A stretch of DNA of 13,309 nucleotides from an uncultured Collinsella sp. (GTDB taxonomy: Bacteria > Actinomycetota > Coriobacteriia > Coriobacteriales > Coriobacteriaceae), in NCBI GenBank assembly GCA_900543945.1, contig UQTN01000056.1, forward strand, positions 1 through 13,309, given 5' to 3'. Shown here piece by piece: positions 1-6,948 of this stretch (position 1 is its first letter; each line of letters begins with the position of its first letter). A program made the translations under genes and the position numbers. The notes below the pieces were generated by a model. It was not told the DNA's origin. It did no database searches and saw nothing but the letters and a program-made list of their open reading frames with translations.

Positions 1-54
1 AGGGAAGCGTACTTTGGTACGCGACCGACGATTGAACGTCAGATTGCCGCTTAG
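1..54 (+). CDS. Possible 3' end of an unidentified gene (partial)
   Basis: Frame 1 is open from the window edge to a TAG at 52-54 and encodes 17 residues ending in GTRPTIERQIAA. The composition is that of an ordinary protein C-terminus, and the gene would converge on niaR with an 18-nt gap. A second frame is also open to 74-76, so the choice rests on plausibility and the compact layout. No family can be assigned from so few residues. A 6-bp hairpin (GCGTAC/GTACGC, 7-22) lies inside it. Confidence 0.35.
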   Translation, partial: REAYFGTRPTIERQIAA

Positions 55-72
55 GAGCGTTTGCAGCGTCGG

Positions 73-618
73 CTAAGAGAGATCGTCCTCGTAGGGCATT
101 AAATCGGCAAGGTAGCCCTTCTCCTTGAGCATGGCCTCGATCTCGTCGAGGGTTTGCTCATCCTCTGCCGCAATGCGATGGAAGTGATAGCCGCTCGTCA
201 CCGTTAATAGTGGAAAGCTCTTGCCGCTCTCGATATCGTGCAGATAGCGCTCAACATCGCGACGATTGCGAATGTCCAGGTCGGCCGTGATCTTACCGTA
301 CACGCGGTGATTGACGATCACGTTGAGCACGGCGCCGCCGGCGTCGACGATACTCGTGAGCTCATCGCCTGCCTGCTCCACGCTGTGGCGAACCTTGACC
401 AAGCGCGTGGGCACGGCGGGGCTGCTGGGGGCCTCCTGTAGTACATAGCCGCGATTGGTGGCGACGATATCGTGCCCGTCAGCGCGCAGCAGGGCGATGT
501 CCTGCACCACGACCTGACGGCTCACGCCCACCTCGCGGGCAAGCGCACTGCCCGAGACAGGATCTTTGGCTTCCTCGAGCACGGCCATGATGGAACGGCG
601 ACGCTCGCGGGCATTCAT
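73..618 (-). CDS. niaR: NiaR, niacin-responsive transcriptional repressor (HTH_11 plus 3H domain)
   Basis: This 181-residue protein is a DNA-binding repressor of NAD synthesis and niacin uptake genes that uses niacin as co-repressor. Residues about 4-60 form a winged helix-turn-helix of the HTH_11 type (GSALAREVGVSRQVVVQDIALLR). Residues about 70-175 form the 3H domain. The metal-site residues known from the Thermotoga protein appear with matching spacing: H78, E86, H145 and H147; a further histidine, H104, lies in NHRVYG. The ATG overlaps the nadC stop codon by one base (TAATG), so translation is probably coupled to nadC. As last gene of nadA-nadB-nadC-niaR it should control its own operon through the inverted repeat at 3981-4024. 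The family assignment is firm; the target site is inferred. Confidence 0.95.
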   Translation of the reverse strand: MNARERRRSIMAVLEEAKDPVSGSALAREVGVSRQVVVQDIALLRADGHDIVATNRGYVLQEAPSSPAVPTRLVKVRHSVEQAGDELTSIVDAGGAVLNVIVNHRVYGKITADLDIRNRRDVERYLHDIESGKSFPLLTVTSGYHFHRIAAEDEQTLDEIEAMLKEKGYLADLMPYEDDLS

Positions 619-1478
619 TATTTACCGTCCAGCAGACGCAGGTGCTTGAGCGAGAGGTCGAGGATCGGCGCAGAGTGCGTCAACGCCCCCGAGCTAATAA
701 AGTCAACGCCCAGGTCGGCGAGCGCGCGGATATTGTTAGCGTCCACGTTGCCCGAGCACTCGGTCTTGGCGCGGCCGGCGATAAGCTCAATCGCAGTAGC
801 CATGTCATCGTGGGTCATGTTGTCGAACATGATGATGTCGGCACCGGCCTCCACGGCCTCGCGTACCATGTCCAGGTTCTCGCACTCAATCTCGACCGTC
901 GTGGTAAACGATGCGTGGGCGCGTGCCATCTCGATCGCACGAGTCACACCACCGGCGGCGTCGATGTGGTTGTCCTTGAGCATGACAGCCGTCGACAGGT
1001 TATAGCGGTGGTTGCTGCCACCGCCGATCTCGACTGCGGCCTTCTCGAAGACACGCATGCCCGGCGTGGTCTTGCGCGTGTCGACAAGCACGGTCTTGGT
1101 GCCCTCGAGCGCAGCCGCCATCCGATGCGTGTAAGTAGCGATGCCGCTCATGCGCTGCAGGTAGTTGAGCGCCACGCGCTCGCCCGAAAGCAGCACGCGC
1201 GCGTCGCCGCGTACCTGGCCCACGTGGTCGCCGGCGTGCACCTCGTCGCCGTCCGCGACATCGAACAACACGGAGCTCTGCGGATCCAGCAGCTCAAAGG
1301 TTCGGGCGAATACGTCTAGGCCGGCGATAATGCCGTCGGCCTTGGCGATGAGCTCAACGGTAGCGGGGCGCGCCGTGGGGCACACGCTCGCCGTACTCAC
1401 GTCCTCAAACGTGATGTCCTCGCGCAGAGCCTGCAAAATCAGATCATCGACGACGAGCTTCATGGTAATGGGATTCAT
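618..1478 (-). CDS. nadC: Nicotinate-nucleotide diphosphorylase (quinolinate phosphoribosyltransferase)
   Basis: This cytoplasmic enzyme converts quinolinate and PRPP to nicotinate mononucleotide, CO2 and pyrophosphate, the last step of the de novo branch. The 286-residue length is normal for the family. The N-terminal part (about 1-115) has the open-faced sandwich typical of the family; the barrel part carries the hallmark stretches GERVALNYLQRMSGIAT, DTRKTTPGMR, GGGSNHRYNL with VMLKDNHI, and the late phosphate-binding segment near VDFISSGALTH. The ATG at 1478 is chosen because GGAGGAG (1485-1491) lies 6 nt upstream; this Shine-Dalgarno is inside the last codons of nadB. An internal Met6 is less well placed. 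It overlaps niaR by one base. Confidence 0.97.
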   Translation of the reverse strand: MNPITMKLVVDDLILQALREDITFEDVSTASVCPTARPATVELIAKADGIIAGLDVFARTFELLDPQSSVLFDVADGDEVHAGDHVGQVRGDARVLLSGERVALNYLQRMSGIATYTHRMAAALEGTKTVLVDTRKTTPGMRVFEKAAVEIGGGSNHRYNLSTAVMLKDNHIDAAGGVTRAIEMARAHASFTTTVEIECENLDMVREAVEAGADIIMFDNMTHDDMATAIELIAGRAKTECSGNVDANNIRALADLGVDFISSGALTHSAPILDLSLKHLRLLDGK

Positions 1479-1481
1479 GGT

Positions 1482-2858
1482 CTACTCCTCCACGGCCTGC
1501 GTGCCGGCGGCACGGGCCAAATCATCGATTGCAAGGGTATCGGCGCTCAGGGCGCGGTGACGCCCGTCAAGTGCGGGCTCACCGGCGTGCTCCACGGCCA
1601 GCGACTTGCCTGTGCGCATGTACCACGCGGCGCGGCGGCCCCAGACCAGCGCCTCGAGCAGGCTGTTAGAAGCCAGGCGGTTCTTGCCGTGAACGCCGTT
1701 GCAGGCCGTCTCGCCGGCGGCATAGAGCTCAGGCATCGAGGTGCGGCCGTCCTTATCGACCCACACGCCGCCCATAAAGTAGTGCTGCGTGGGTGTGACG
1801 GGAATGGGCTCGTCCAGGATGTCGCGACCGTCCTCCAGGCAGCGCGCGCGGATATTGGCAAAGTGCCCGGTCACCACGTCGCGCTCGACGGGGGCAAAGC
1901 TCAGCCACTCGTGCTCGGTGCCGTCCTGCTTCATCTGCTCGCGGATGGCGGCAGCGACAACGTCGCGCGGCTGCAGCTCGTCGGTAAAACGCTCGCCGGC
2001 GGCATTAAGCAGAATCGCGCCCTCGCCGCGGCAGCTCTCGCTGATCAGGAACGTGCGACCCGGCTGCGGCGAGAACAGGCCCGTGGGGTGGATCTGCACG
2101 TAGTCCAGGTGCTCCATCTTAATGCCATGCTCCTGCGCGATGTAGCAGGCGTCACCGGTGAGCTGCGGGTAGTTGGTCGAATGGTCGTACACGCCACCGA
2201 TGCCGCCCGTCGCCCACAGCGTGTGGCGGGCATGGATCTTAAACGGCTCACCGGCATGCACGCCCTCGGCGGCATTTACCAGCTCGTCCGCGGGACGAAC
2301 CGAGTTGTCCTCGTCCACGGGAACGGCGACGACACCGGTACACACCGTGGCCCCATCGCGCTCGGCCGTCAGGATGTCGGTCATGGCAACGTGTTCGAGA
2401 ATCTGCACGTTGTCCAGCTTGCGGACGGCCTGAAGCAGCTTGGTCGTAATCTCCTTGCCCGTAATGTCGGCATGGAAGGCAATGCGCGGACGGCTGTGCG
2501 CGCCCTCGCGGGTAAAGTCGAGGCCGCCATCGGCCTTGCGCTCAAAATCCACGCCCATCGCTAGCAGGTCGTTGATGACCGAGCGGCTCGAGCGGATCAT
2601 GATGTCGACGCTCTCGCGGCGGTTCTCGTAATGGCCGGCGTGCATGGTGTCCTCAAAGAAGGCATCGTAGTCCGAGCCCTCGGGCAGCACGCAGATGCCG
2701 CCCTGCGCGAGCATCGAATCGCACTCGTCGACAGCGCCCTTGGAGAGCATGATCACGCGCGTACTCGTCGGCAGGTTGAGCGCCGCGTACAGGCCTGCTA
2801 CGCCGCAGCCGGCAATGACGACGTCGCACTCCATATCGGGGTATTGCTTGGTTTCCAC
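1482..2858 (-). CDS. nadB: L-aspartate oxidase, short form lacking the C-terminal helical domain
   Basis: This FAD enzyme oxidises L-aspartate to iminoaspartate, which NadA uses at once. The frame is open up to 3125, but the upstream part runs through nadA and has no family character. The best start is GTG at 2858, with GGGAGAGG six nt upstream, giving 458 residues. The dinucleotide-binding GCGVAG is at residues 17-22. Further family motifs are SMLAQGGI, HPTGLFSP, QPRDVVAAAI (catalytic Arg region), QHYFMGGV and HGKNRLASNSLLEALV. Only about 60 residues follow SNSLLE, against roughly 150 in E. coli NadB, so the C-terminal helical domain is missing. No frameshift is apparent because the nadC ribosome-binding site sits directly at the end. 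Alternative starts are ATG at 2885 or 2909, which fall within or next to a palindrome, and ATG at 2834. Confidence 0.93.
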   Translation of the reverse strand: METKQYPDMECDVVIAGCGVAGLYAALNLPTSTRVIMLSKGAVDECDSMLAQGGICVLPEGSDYDAFFEDTMHAGHYENRRESVDIMIRSSRSVINDLLAMGVDFERKADGGLDFTREGAHSRPRIAFHADITGKEITTKLLQAVRKLDNVQILEHVAMTDILTAERDGATVCTGVVAVPVDEDNSVRPADELVNAAEGVHAGEPFKIHARHTLWATGGIGGVYDHSTNYPQLTGDACYIAQEHGIKMEHLDYVQIHPTGLFSPQPGRTFLISESCRGEGAILLNAAGERFTDELQPRDVVAAAIREQMKQDGTEHEWLSFAPVERDVVTGHFANIRARCLEDGRDILDEPIPVTPTQHYFMGGVWVDKDGRTSMPELYAAGETACNGVHGKNRLASNSLLEALVWGRRAAWYMRTGKSLAVEHAGEPALDGRHRALSADTLAIDDLARAAGTQAVEE

Positions 2859-2875
2859 AGGAATCCTCTCCCTTG

Positions 2876-2910
2876 AATGTGGCATAAGGAACCGTCCCTC
2901 ATGCCACATT
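2876..2910. repeat. 35-bp imperfect palindrome, REP-like, in the nadA-nadB gap
   Basis: The outer arms AATGTGGCAT (2876-2885) and ATGCCACATT (2901-2910) are perfect inverted repeats. Between them, AGGAAC and GTCCCT pair with one mismatch around a central C, so nearly the whole element is self-complementary. It sits directly between the nadA stop and the nadB Shine-Dalgarno. The core resembles interspersed REP-type hairpins, and a related core occurs at 8308-8330. In the nadABC mRNA it would form a long hairpin that could stabilise the upstream nadA message or tune nadB translation. It has no T-tract, so it is not a standard terminator. Confidence 0.7.
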
Positions 2911-2913
2911 GTT

Positions 2914-3939
2914 CTAGCGTGCTGCGTACTCGAGCATACGGTCGAGCGTAAGTTTGGCCTGGTCGGCAGCCTCGTCCGACACGCCGATCTGCACCTCGCC
3001 CTCACCCGTCTCCAGGCAGCGCACGAGCTTTTCGAGCGTGATGAGGTCCATGTTGACGCAGGTGGGCTGCACCGCGGGGAAGTAGAACTTCTTGCCGGTG
3101 CCCTGGCAGCGGCGCTCGAGCTCATAGAGCACGCCGCGGACCGTCACGATAATGAACTCGCTCGCGTCGGACTCCTCGGCATACTTGATGATGCCGGCGG
3201 TGGAGCCGATGTAGTCGGCCTCGGCCAGCACGTCGGCCTTGCACTCGGGGTGCGCCAGCACGAGCGCGTCGGGGTGGGCCTCCTGCGCATCGACGATCTG
3301 CTCGACGGTAATGATGTGGTGGCGCGGGCAGTAGCCGTTGTTGAGGATGACGTGCTTTTGCGGCACCTGCTCGGCCACAAAGCGGCCCAGGTTCTGGTCG
3401 GGAATGAACAAGATGTGCTGCTGTGGCAGCTCGGAGACGATCTTGACGGCGTTAGAACTGGTAACGCACACGTCACTCCAGCTCTTGATCTCAACCGTCG
3501 AGTTGACGTAGCAGACGACAGCCAGGTCGTCGCCGTACTCGGCGCGCGCCGCATCGACCGTCTCGCGCTTGACCATGTGCGCCATGGGGCAGTCCGCACC
3601 CGGCTCGGGCAGCAGCACGGTCTTGGTGGGGTTGAGCAGCTTGGCACTCTCGCCCATAAACTCCACGCCGCACAGCACGATGGTCTGCTGCGGCAGGCTC
3701 TTGGCGAGCTTTGCCAGGTAAAAGCTGTCGCCGACGTAATCGGCAACGGCCTGGACCTCGGGCGCCACATAGTAGTGCGCCAGGATCACCGCGTCACGTT
3801 GGGTTTTTAGTTGCTGAATGGCCTCGACGAGCTCTGCGGGCACCAGTGCCGCGCGCTCCGTTGCCGTCGTTGCCGATGCTAGGCCGGCCGCGATATCGCG
3901 TGCAAGCTCCGATGCATCCATGTTCGCGCTCTGTGCCAT
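2914..3939 (-). CDS. nadA: Quinolinate synthase, [4Fe-4S] enzyme
   Basis: It condenses iminoaspartate with dihydroxyacetone phosphate to form quinolinate. The protein (341 residues from ATG 3939) has the three-domain NadA pattern with ILAHYYVAPEVQ near residue 53, LCGVEFMGESAK near 89, GADCPMAH near 114, VCYVNSTVEIK near 142, NNGYCPRHH near 200, LAHPECKADV near 228 and VQPTCVNMD near 290. By spacing the probable cluster ligands are C117, C203 and C294 (86 and 91 residues apart, close to known NadA enzymes). A TTG immediately precedes the ATG, but AGAGAGGGG is better spaced for the ATG. It is the first gene of the nad operon, transcribed from the promoter at 3975-4003. Confidence 0.97.
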   Translation of the reverse strand: MAQSANMDASELARDIAAGLASATTATERAALVPAELVEAIQQLKTQRDAVILAHYYVAPEVQAVADYVGDSFYLAKLAKSLPQQTIVLCGVEFMGESAKLLNPTKTVLLPEPGADCPMAHMVKRETVDAARAEYGDDLAVVCYVNSTVEIKSWSDVCVTSSNAVKIVSELPQQHILFIPDQNLGRFVAEQVPQKHVILNNGYCPRHHIITVEQIVDAQEAHPDALVLAHPECKADVLAEADYIGSTAGIIKYAEESDASEFIIVTVRGVLYELERRCQGTGKKFYFPAVQPTCVNMDLITLEKLVRCLETGEGEVQIGVSDEAADQAKLTLDRMLEYAAR

Positions 3940-3974
3940 CAAGGCCCCTCTCTTTTGGCGAATCTTGGGGCTTT

Positions 3975-4003
3975 AGTATGACACCTAGGTTTACAGCTGA
4001 CAA
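3975..4003 (-). promoter_or_regulatory. Predicted promoter of nadA-nadB-nadC-niaR
   Basis: On the minus strand, TTGTCA (3998-4003, five of six matches to the -35 consensus) is followed after exactly 17 nt by CATACT (3975-3980, four of six matches to the -10). Transcription should start near 3968, giving a leader of about 28 nt before the nadA ATG. The -35 and the entire spacer lie inside the inverted repeat at 3981-4024, so a protein bound there would exclude RNA polymerase. Confidence 0.7.
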
Positions 4004-4024
4004 GACAGCTGTAAACCTAGGTGT
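3981..4024. promoter_or_regulatory. Perfect 19-bp inverted repeat, probable NiaR operator
   Basis: The left arm ACACCTAGGTTTACAGCTG (3981-3999) and right arm CAGCTGTAAACCTAGGTGT (4006-4024) are exact reverse complements around a 6-nt spacer. Each arm contains two smaller palindromes, CCTAGG and CAGCTG; the two CAGCTG cores are 12 bp apart and the outer CCTAGG cores 32 bp apart. The element overlaps the nad promoter, and the operon encodes NiaR, so an operator is the natural reading. A transcribed hairpin for a leftward terminator is unlikely, since it lies upstream of the start site. The adjacent LytTR regulator is a less likely binder because LytTR sites are usually spaced direct repeats. 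Confidence 0.65.
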
Positions 4025-4230
4025 AAAGTTGAAATAAAGAGTCAATCATGCGGCAGGTCCATTTTCGAACTGGCAAGCTGAGGATAGCCGAGCTCTCGAT
4101 AGCGCAGGAGGCATCTTTCGCCACCGCAATACCGCTCGGCGCGAGTTGCGCACCGTGAGGCACGAACGGGCGCTCCCCCGCGAGTGGTCCGCGCCCAATG
4201 TGGCAAAATCGAATTACTAAGGGGGCCCGA

Positions 4231-4953
4231 ATGCTCAAGATTATCGCCTGCGACGACGACGTCGCTTTTCTAGATAGACTGCACCGGATGATCGACCGTT
4301 GGTCGAGCGAGACGGGCACGGCGGTCGATGTTGCGCTCGTCACGCGCGGCGAGGACCTGCTGGCCCGCCATGCCGCATCGCGCGCCGACATCATCCTGCT
4401 CGATATGATCATGCCGCTCGTCAACGGCATGGACACCGCACGCGAATTGCGCCAGGCCGACACCGCCGTACGCCTGGTGTTTCTCACCTCATCGCCCGAG
4501 TTCGCCCTGGAGTCCTACGAGGTCCGCGCCTTCGACTATCTGCTCAAGCCCGTGGCCTACGAGCGCCTGGTGCAACTGCTGGACGAGCTTTCGAGCATGC
4601 ATCCGGCAGCGACCGACGAACTCGTCATCAAAACGTCCTTTGGCTACCACGCCCTGCGCCTGTCCGACATCGAATATGCCGAGGCGCGCAACAAGCACGT
4701 GGTCTTCCACCTGCGCGACGGACGCGATATCGAGGCACTCGAGTCGTTCCGCAGCGTCGAGGACCGCTTGGCGCAAAATGCCACCTTCTTTAAATGCCAC
4801 CGTAGCTACCAGGTCAACTTGCGCAACATCGACCACTTCGATCGCACGGACATCGTCATGCGCTCGGGCGCGTGCATCCCGCTTTCGCGCAGCTGCAAGC
4901 AGGGATTCCAAGACGCCTACTTTGCGGTGCGCTTTGAGGGCGGGAGGCGTTGA
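4231..4953 (+). CDS. LytTR-family response regulator (AgrA/ComE-like)
   Basis: This 240-residue cytoplasmic regulator has a receiver domain (about 1-122) and a LytTR DNA-binding domain (about 130-236). The receiver shows the acidic pocket D8-D10, phospho-acceptor D58 in LLDMIMP, T86 in FLTSS and K106 in LLKPV. The LytTR part carries IEYAEARNKHVVFHL, FFKCHRSYQVNL and the terminal IPLSRSCKQGF, as expected of the family. ATG 4231 is chosen because AAGGGGG lies five nt upstream and the receiver begins directly with MLKIIACDDD; an ATG at 4198 adds 11 unrelated residues. The stop overlaps the kinase start by one base (TGATG), so the pair is one operon. The regulon is not visible here. Its own promoter is unclear: CAAAAT (4204-4209) would lie too close to the ribosome-binding site to be convincing. 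Confidence 0.93.
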   Translation: MLKIIACDDDVAFLDRLHRMIDRWSSETGTAVDVALVTRGEDLLARHAASRADIILLDMIMPLVNGMDTARELRQADTAVRLVFLTSSPEFALESYEVRAFDYLLKPVAYERLVQLLDELSSMHPAATDELVIKTSFGYHALRLSDIEYAEARNKHVVFHLRDGRDIEALESFRSVEDRLAQNATFFKCHRSYQVNLRNIDHFDRTDIVMRSGACIPLSRSCKQGFQDAYFAVRFEGGRR

Positions 4954-6230
4954 TGATCTCCTCGGTCGAAATGGTCCTTTGGGCAATCCACCACGCCACA
5001 ACGCTACTCTTTGGCGTCTTTGCCTCGGCGGCGCTGTGCGGTATCGAAATTAATCGACGCCATGCACTCGAGTTGGTGGGGGTCGGAGCCGCAACCGGCG
5101 CTGCCTTTTCGATCGCCAATGTCGTAGGCGGAGAGCTTTTTGCCCGTCAGGCTTATCCGCTTGTCGTGCACCTGCCGCTTATCGTCTACCTGTGTGCGCG
5201 CTATCGTCTGAGCCCGCTGCTCGTTATGTTGGGAGTCACCAGTGCCTACCTGAGCTGCCAATTCAGCAACTGGATGGGCATCGCCGCGCTCGCCGCCACT
5301 GACTCGCAAATCGCGTACTACGTGGCGCGCATTATCACCACGGTCGCCGTCTTTGCGATCCTGCTGCATTGGGCCCGTGACATTGGACCCCGTCTGGCGG
5401 TCAAAAGCCCTACCGAGCTCGAGATTCTGCTCATCCTGCCGCTCGTCTATTACGTCTTTGACTATGCCACCAACGTCTACACCACGCTGTTCCACTCGGG
5501 CTCGGTGGTAACGGTTGAGTTTTTGGCCTTTGCGCTCTGCGCGTTCTACCTTATGTTCCTCGCTGTCTACCTGCGTGAATACGAAGAAAAAGAGGCTGCC
5601 GAGCGTGAACGCTGGATGCTCGAGACACGCGATAGCTCGGCCATGAAGGAACTCGATGCATGGCGCCAGTCCGGACGCGAGCTGTCAATTCTGCGCCACG
5701 ACATGCGGCACTTCTTGCGCGGTCTGGCCGTCTTGATCGACGAAGGCCGCACCGACGAGGCACTCGATCGCATCGATACGCTATGCGAGGCCAACGACCG
5801 CACCGCCGTGCGCCGCTACAGCGCCAACGAGACCGTCAACATCGCGCTTTCGTCGTTTGGCTCGGACATCAGCAAGCGCGGCATTACCGCCAACCTGCGC
5901 GCCGCCGTGCCCCAGAGCGTGCATGTGGCCGATGTCGACCTGTTCAGCGTGCTTTCGAATGCCCTGGAAAACGCCATTGCCGCGGCGAGCGCCGCCCCCG
6001 AGGGCAAGCGCTTTGTCGATCTTGATCTGCGGTTTGAAGACGGGCAGCTGCTGCTTTCGGTTTCCAACACATTTGGACGGCCGCCGCATATGGTCGACGG
6101 CATGCCCGTAGCCGGGCACACCGGACACGGCTTTGGAACCAAGAGCATTAAGCTTGCCGTCGAACGCATGAACGGCAACTGCCAGTTCCGCATCAACGGC
6201 GACCGGTTTGAGCTTCGCGCCGTGATGTAG
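4953..6230 (+). CDS. Membrane sensor histidine kinase, HPK10/AgrC-like with GHKL ATPase domain
   Basis: The 425-residue protein is the partner of the LytTR regulator. Residues about 5-208 hold six or seven hydrophobic segments, followed by a charged linker (about 209-240, EYEEKEAAERER). The phospho-acceptor helix contains ELSILRHDMRHFLRGL with H249 as the likely site. The GHKL domain (about 290-425) shows the N-box SNALENAI (about 335-342), a VSN strand near 371 and the glycine box TGHGFGTKSI (about 390-399). This is the arrangement of AgrC, ComD and VirS kinases that usually sense secreted peptides. The ATG at 4953 has GGGAGG five nt upstream; a TTG at 4950 is an inferior alternative. The ligand is unknown. 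Confidence 0.93.
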   Translation: MISSVEMVLWAIHHATTLLFGVFASAALCGIEINRRHALELVGVGAATGAAFSIANVVGGELFARQAYPLVVHLPLIVYLCARYRLSPLLVMLGVTSAYLSCQFSNWMGIAALAATDSQIAYYVARIITTVAVFAILLHWARDIGPRLAVKSPTELEILLILPLVYYVFDYATNVYTTLFHSGSVVTVEFLAFALCAFYLMFLAVYLREYEEKEAAERERWMLETRDSSAMKELDAWRQSGRELSILRHDMRHFLRGLAVLIDEGRTDEALDRIDTLCEANDRTAVRRYSANETVNIALSSFGSDISKRGITANLRAAVPQSVHVADVDLFSVLSNALENAIAAASAAPEGKRFVDLDLRFEDGQLLLSVSNTFGRPPHMVDGMPVAGHTGHGFGTKSIKLAVERMNGNCQFRINGDRFELRAVM

Positions 6231-6236
6231 GGACGC

Positions 6237-6278
6237 GGTAAGCCGGCGCCGCGCTCGACCCGTCAGGGCCGCCTTACC
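6237..6278. terminator. Hairpin between convergent genes, possible bidirectional terminator
   Basis: GGTAAG (6237-6242) pairs with CTTACC (6273-6278), and after one mismatch CGGC pairs with GCCG, leaving a large GC-rich loop. It lies 6 nt after the kinase stop and 12 nt after the stop of the opposing gene. There is no T-tract on either strand, so intrinsic termination is uncertain. Confidence 0.4.
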
Positions 6279-6290
6279 GGCTCCGGTCCG

Positions 6291-6866
6291 CTACAGCGGT
6301 GCAGCCGCCGGGGTCAGCTGCTTAATGTAGGCCCACATGCGCTGCTTGGCGGCCTTGTCGGTGAGCGCCGCCTCAAAACCGTCGAGCGCCAGCACGCGGC
6401 GCCCCTGCACATGGGCGACCAGGCCGGGCTTGAGCATGGCGGTGTCAAAGTCATCAATTGCCACAAGCATATCGGCATAGGTCTCGCGCATGACATCGGC
6501 CGCACTGTTGTCCAGCAGCAGCACCGCCTCGGGGTCCAAGGTCTCCAGCGCCTCGCGGAACAGGTCGCACGTCAGGGCCTCGCCCGCCGCGACCGCTCCG
6601 TCGCCCGCGCCGGCGACGCTTGCCAGCACACAAAAATCCTCGGGGGCATATCCGATGGCACCGAGCGCCTTGCGCAACGCGGCGCCATCCGCGCCGGCGG
6701 CCAGCTCGCCGCCCGAGCACTCGGCTTCATCCAAATCGCCTTTGACCAGCACAATCGGCGAGCACACGTTGCCCGCGATACGCACACCGCGATCTGCAAG
6801 CGACGCGAGCTCCTGCTCGGTCGCCTGAGCGATGGCTTCTTTTTTCTGGCTTTGTGACGTGGGCAT
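6291..6866 (-). CDS. Uncharacterised protein, probably a degenerate uracil-DNA-glycosylase-fold protein
   Basis: I do not recognise a named gene. The 191-residue protein has no signal peptide or membrane segment. Its order of segments follows the uracil-DNA-glycosylase superfamily: a strand PIVLVKGDLDEAE where glycosylases have GEAPG, a LRKALGAIGYAPEDFCVLA segment resembling L..L..IGL...VYITN, then CDLFREALETLDPEAVLLLDNSAADVM resembling C..FL..QI..L.P..ILLLG..A, and a final DKAAKQRMWAYIKQL resembling the K...W..L..L end after HPS. The catalytic GEAPG and the final histidine motif are absent, and only C100 matches a position of the family-4 iron-sulfur cysteines. It is therefore probably not an active glycosylase. 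ATG 6866 is preferred (GGAG five nt upstream); an upstream ATG at 6896 overlaps the -10. Confidence 0.6.
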   Translation of the reverse strand: MPTSQSQKKEAIAQATEQELASLADRGVRIAGNVCSPIVLVKGDLDEAECSGGELAAGADGAALRKALGAIGYAPEDFCVLASVAGAGDGAVAAGEALTCDLFREALETLDPEAVLLLDNSAADVMRETYADMLVAIDDFDTAMLKPGLVAHVQGRRVLALDGFEAALTDKAAKQRMWAYIKQLTPAAAPL

Positions 6867-6894
6867 GCGCTCTCCAATCGTTTGCGTGCCCACC

Positions 6895-6900
6895 ATTATA
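6895..6900 (-). promoter_or_regulatory. Predicted -10 element of the leftward glycosylase-like gene
   Basis: The minus strand reads a perfect TATAAT at 6900-6895, preceded by a T/A run. Transcription would start near 6888 and leave about 21 nt of leader with the Shine-Dalgarno GGAGAG. No good -35 is present at 16-18 nt. Confidence 0.5.
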
Positions 6901-6942
6901 TAAAAGAGCCGCCCGCGAGTGGTTGCTTTGCGGGCCGCTGGG

Positions 6943-6948
6943 TATAAG
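6943..6948 (+). promoter_or_regulatory. Predicted -10 element of trxA
   Basis: TATAAG matches five of six bases of the -10 consensus and lies about 55 nt before the trxA ATG. The -35 is poor: only weak matches such as TGGTTG at 17 nt. The leader would contain a short GCGGC/GCCGC hairpin (6970-6982). The promoter is divergent from that of the leftward gene, with the two -10 elements about 45 bp apart. Confidence 0.4.

Noticed and set aside
2859..3125. N-terminal extension of the nadB reading frame
   Set aside because: It runs through the 3' part of nadA in another frame, is a low-complexity Ser/Arg/Ala shadow and has no family similarity; the GTG at 2858 has a far better ribosome-binding site.
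2695..3810. Long + strand open frame of 371 codons across nadB/nadA
   Set aside because: It is antisense to the clearly recognisable nadA and nadB and has the composition of a high-GC shadow frame, with no ribosome-binding context or family motifs.
3981..4024. The inverted repeat as a transcription terminator or LytTR binding site
   Set aside because: It lies upstream of both flanking genes so nothing needs terminating there, has no T-tract, and is an inverted rather than a spaced direct repeat.
4177..6923. Shared 12-mer CCCGCGAGTGGT at 4177-4188 and 6912-6923, both in intergenic DNA
   Set aside because: Several 12-mer matches are expected by chance in a 13-kb GC-rich window, and the downstream -10-like elements are at different distances.
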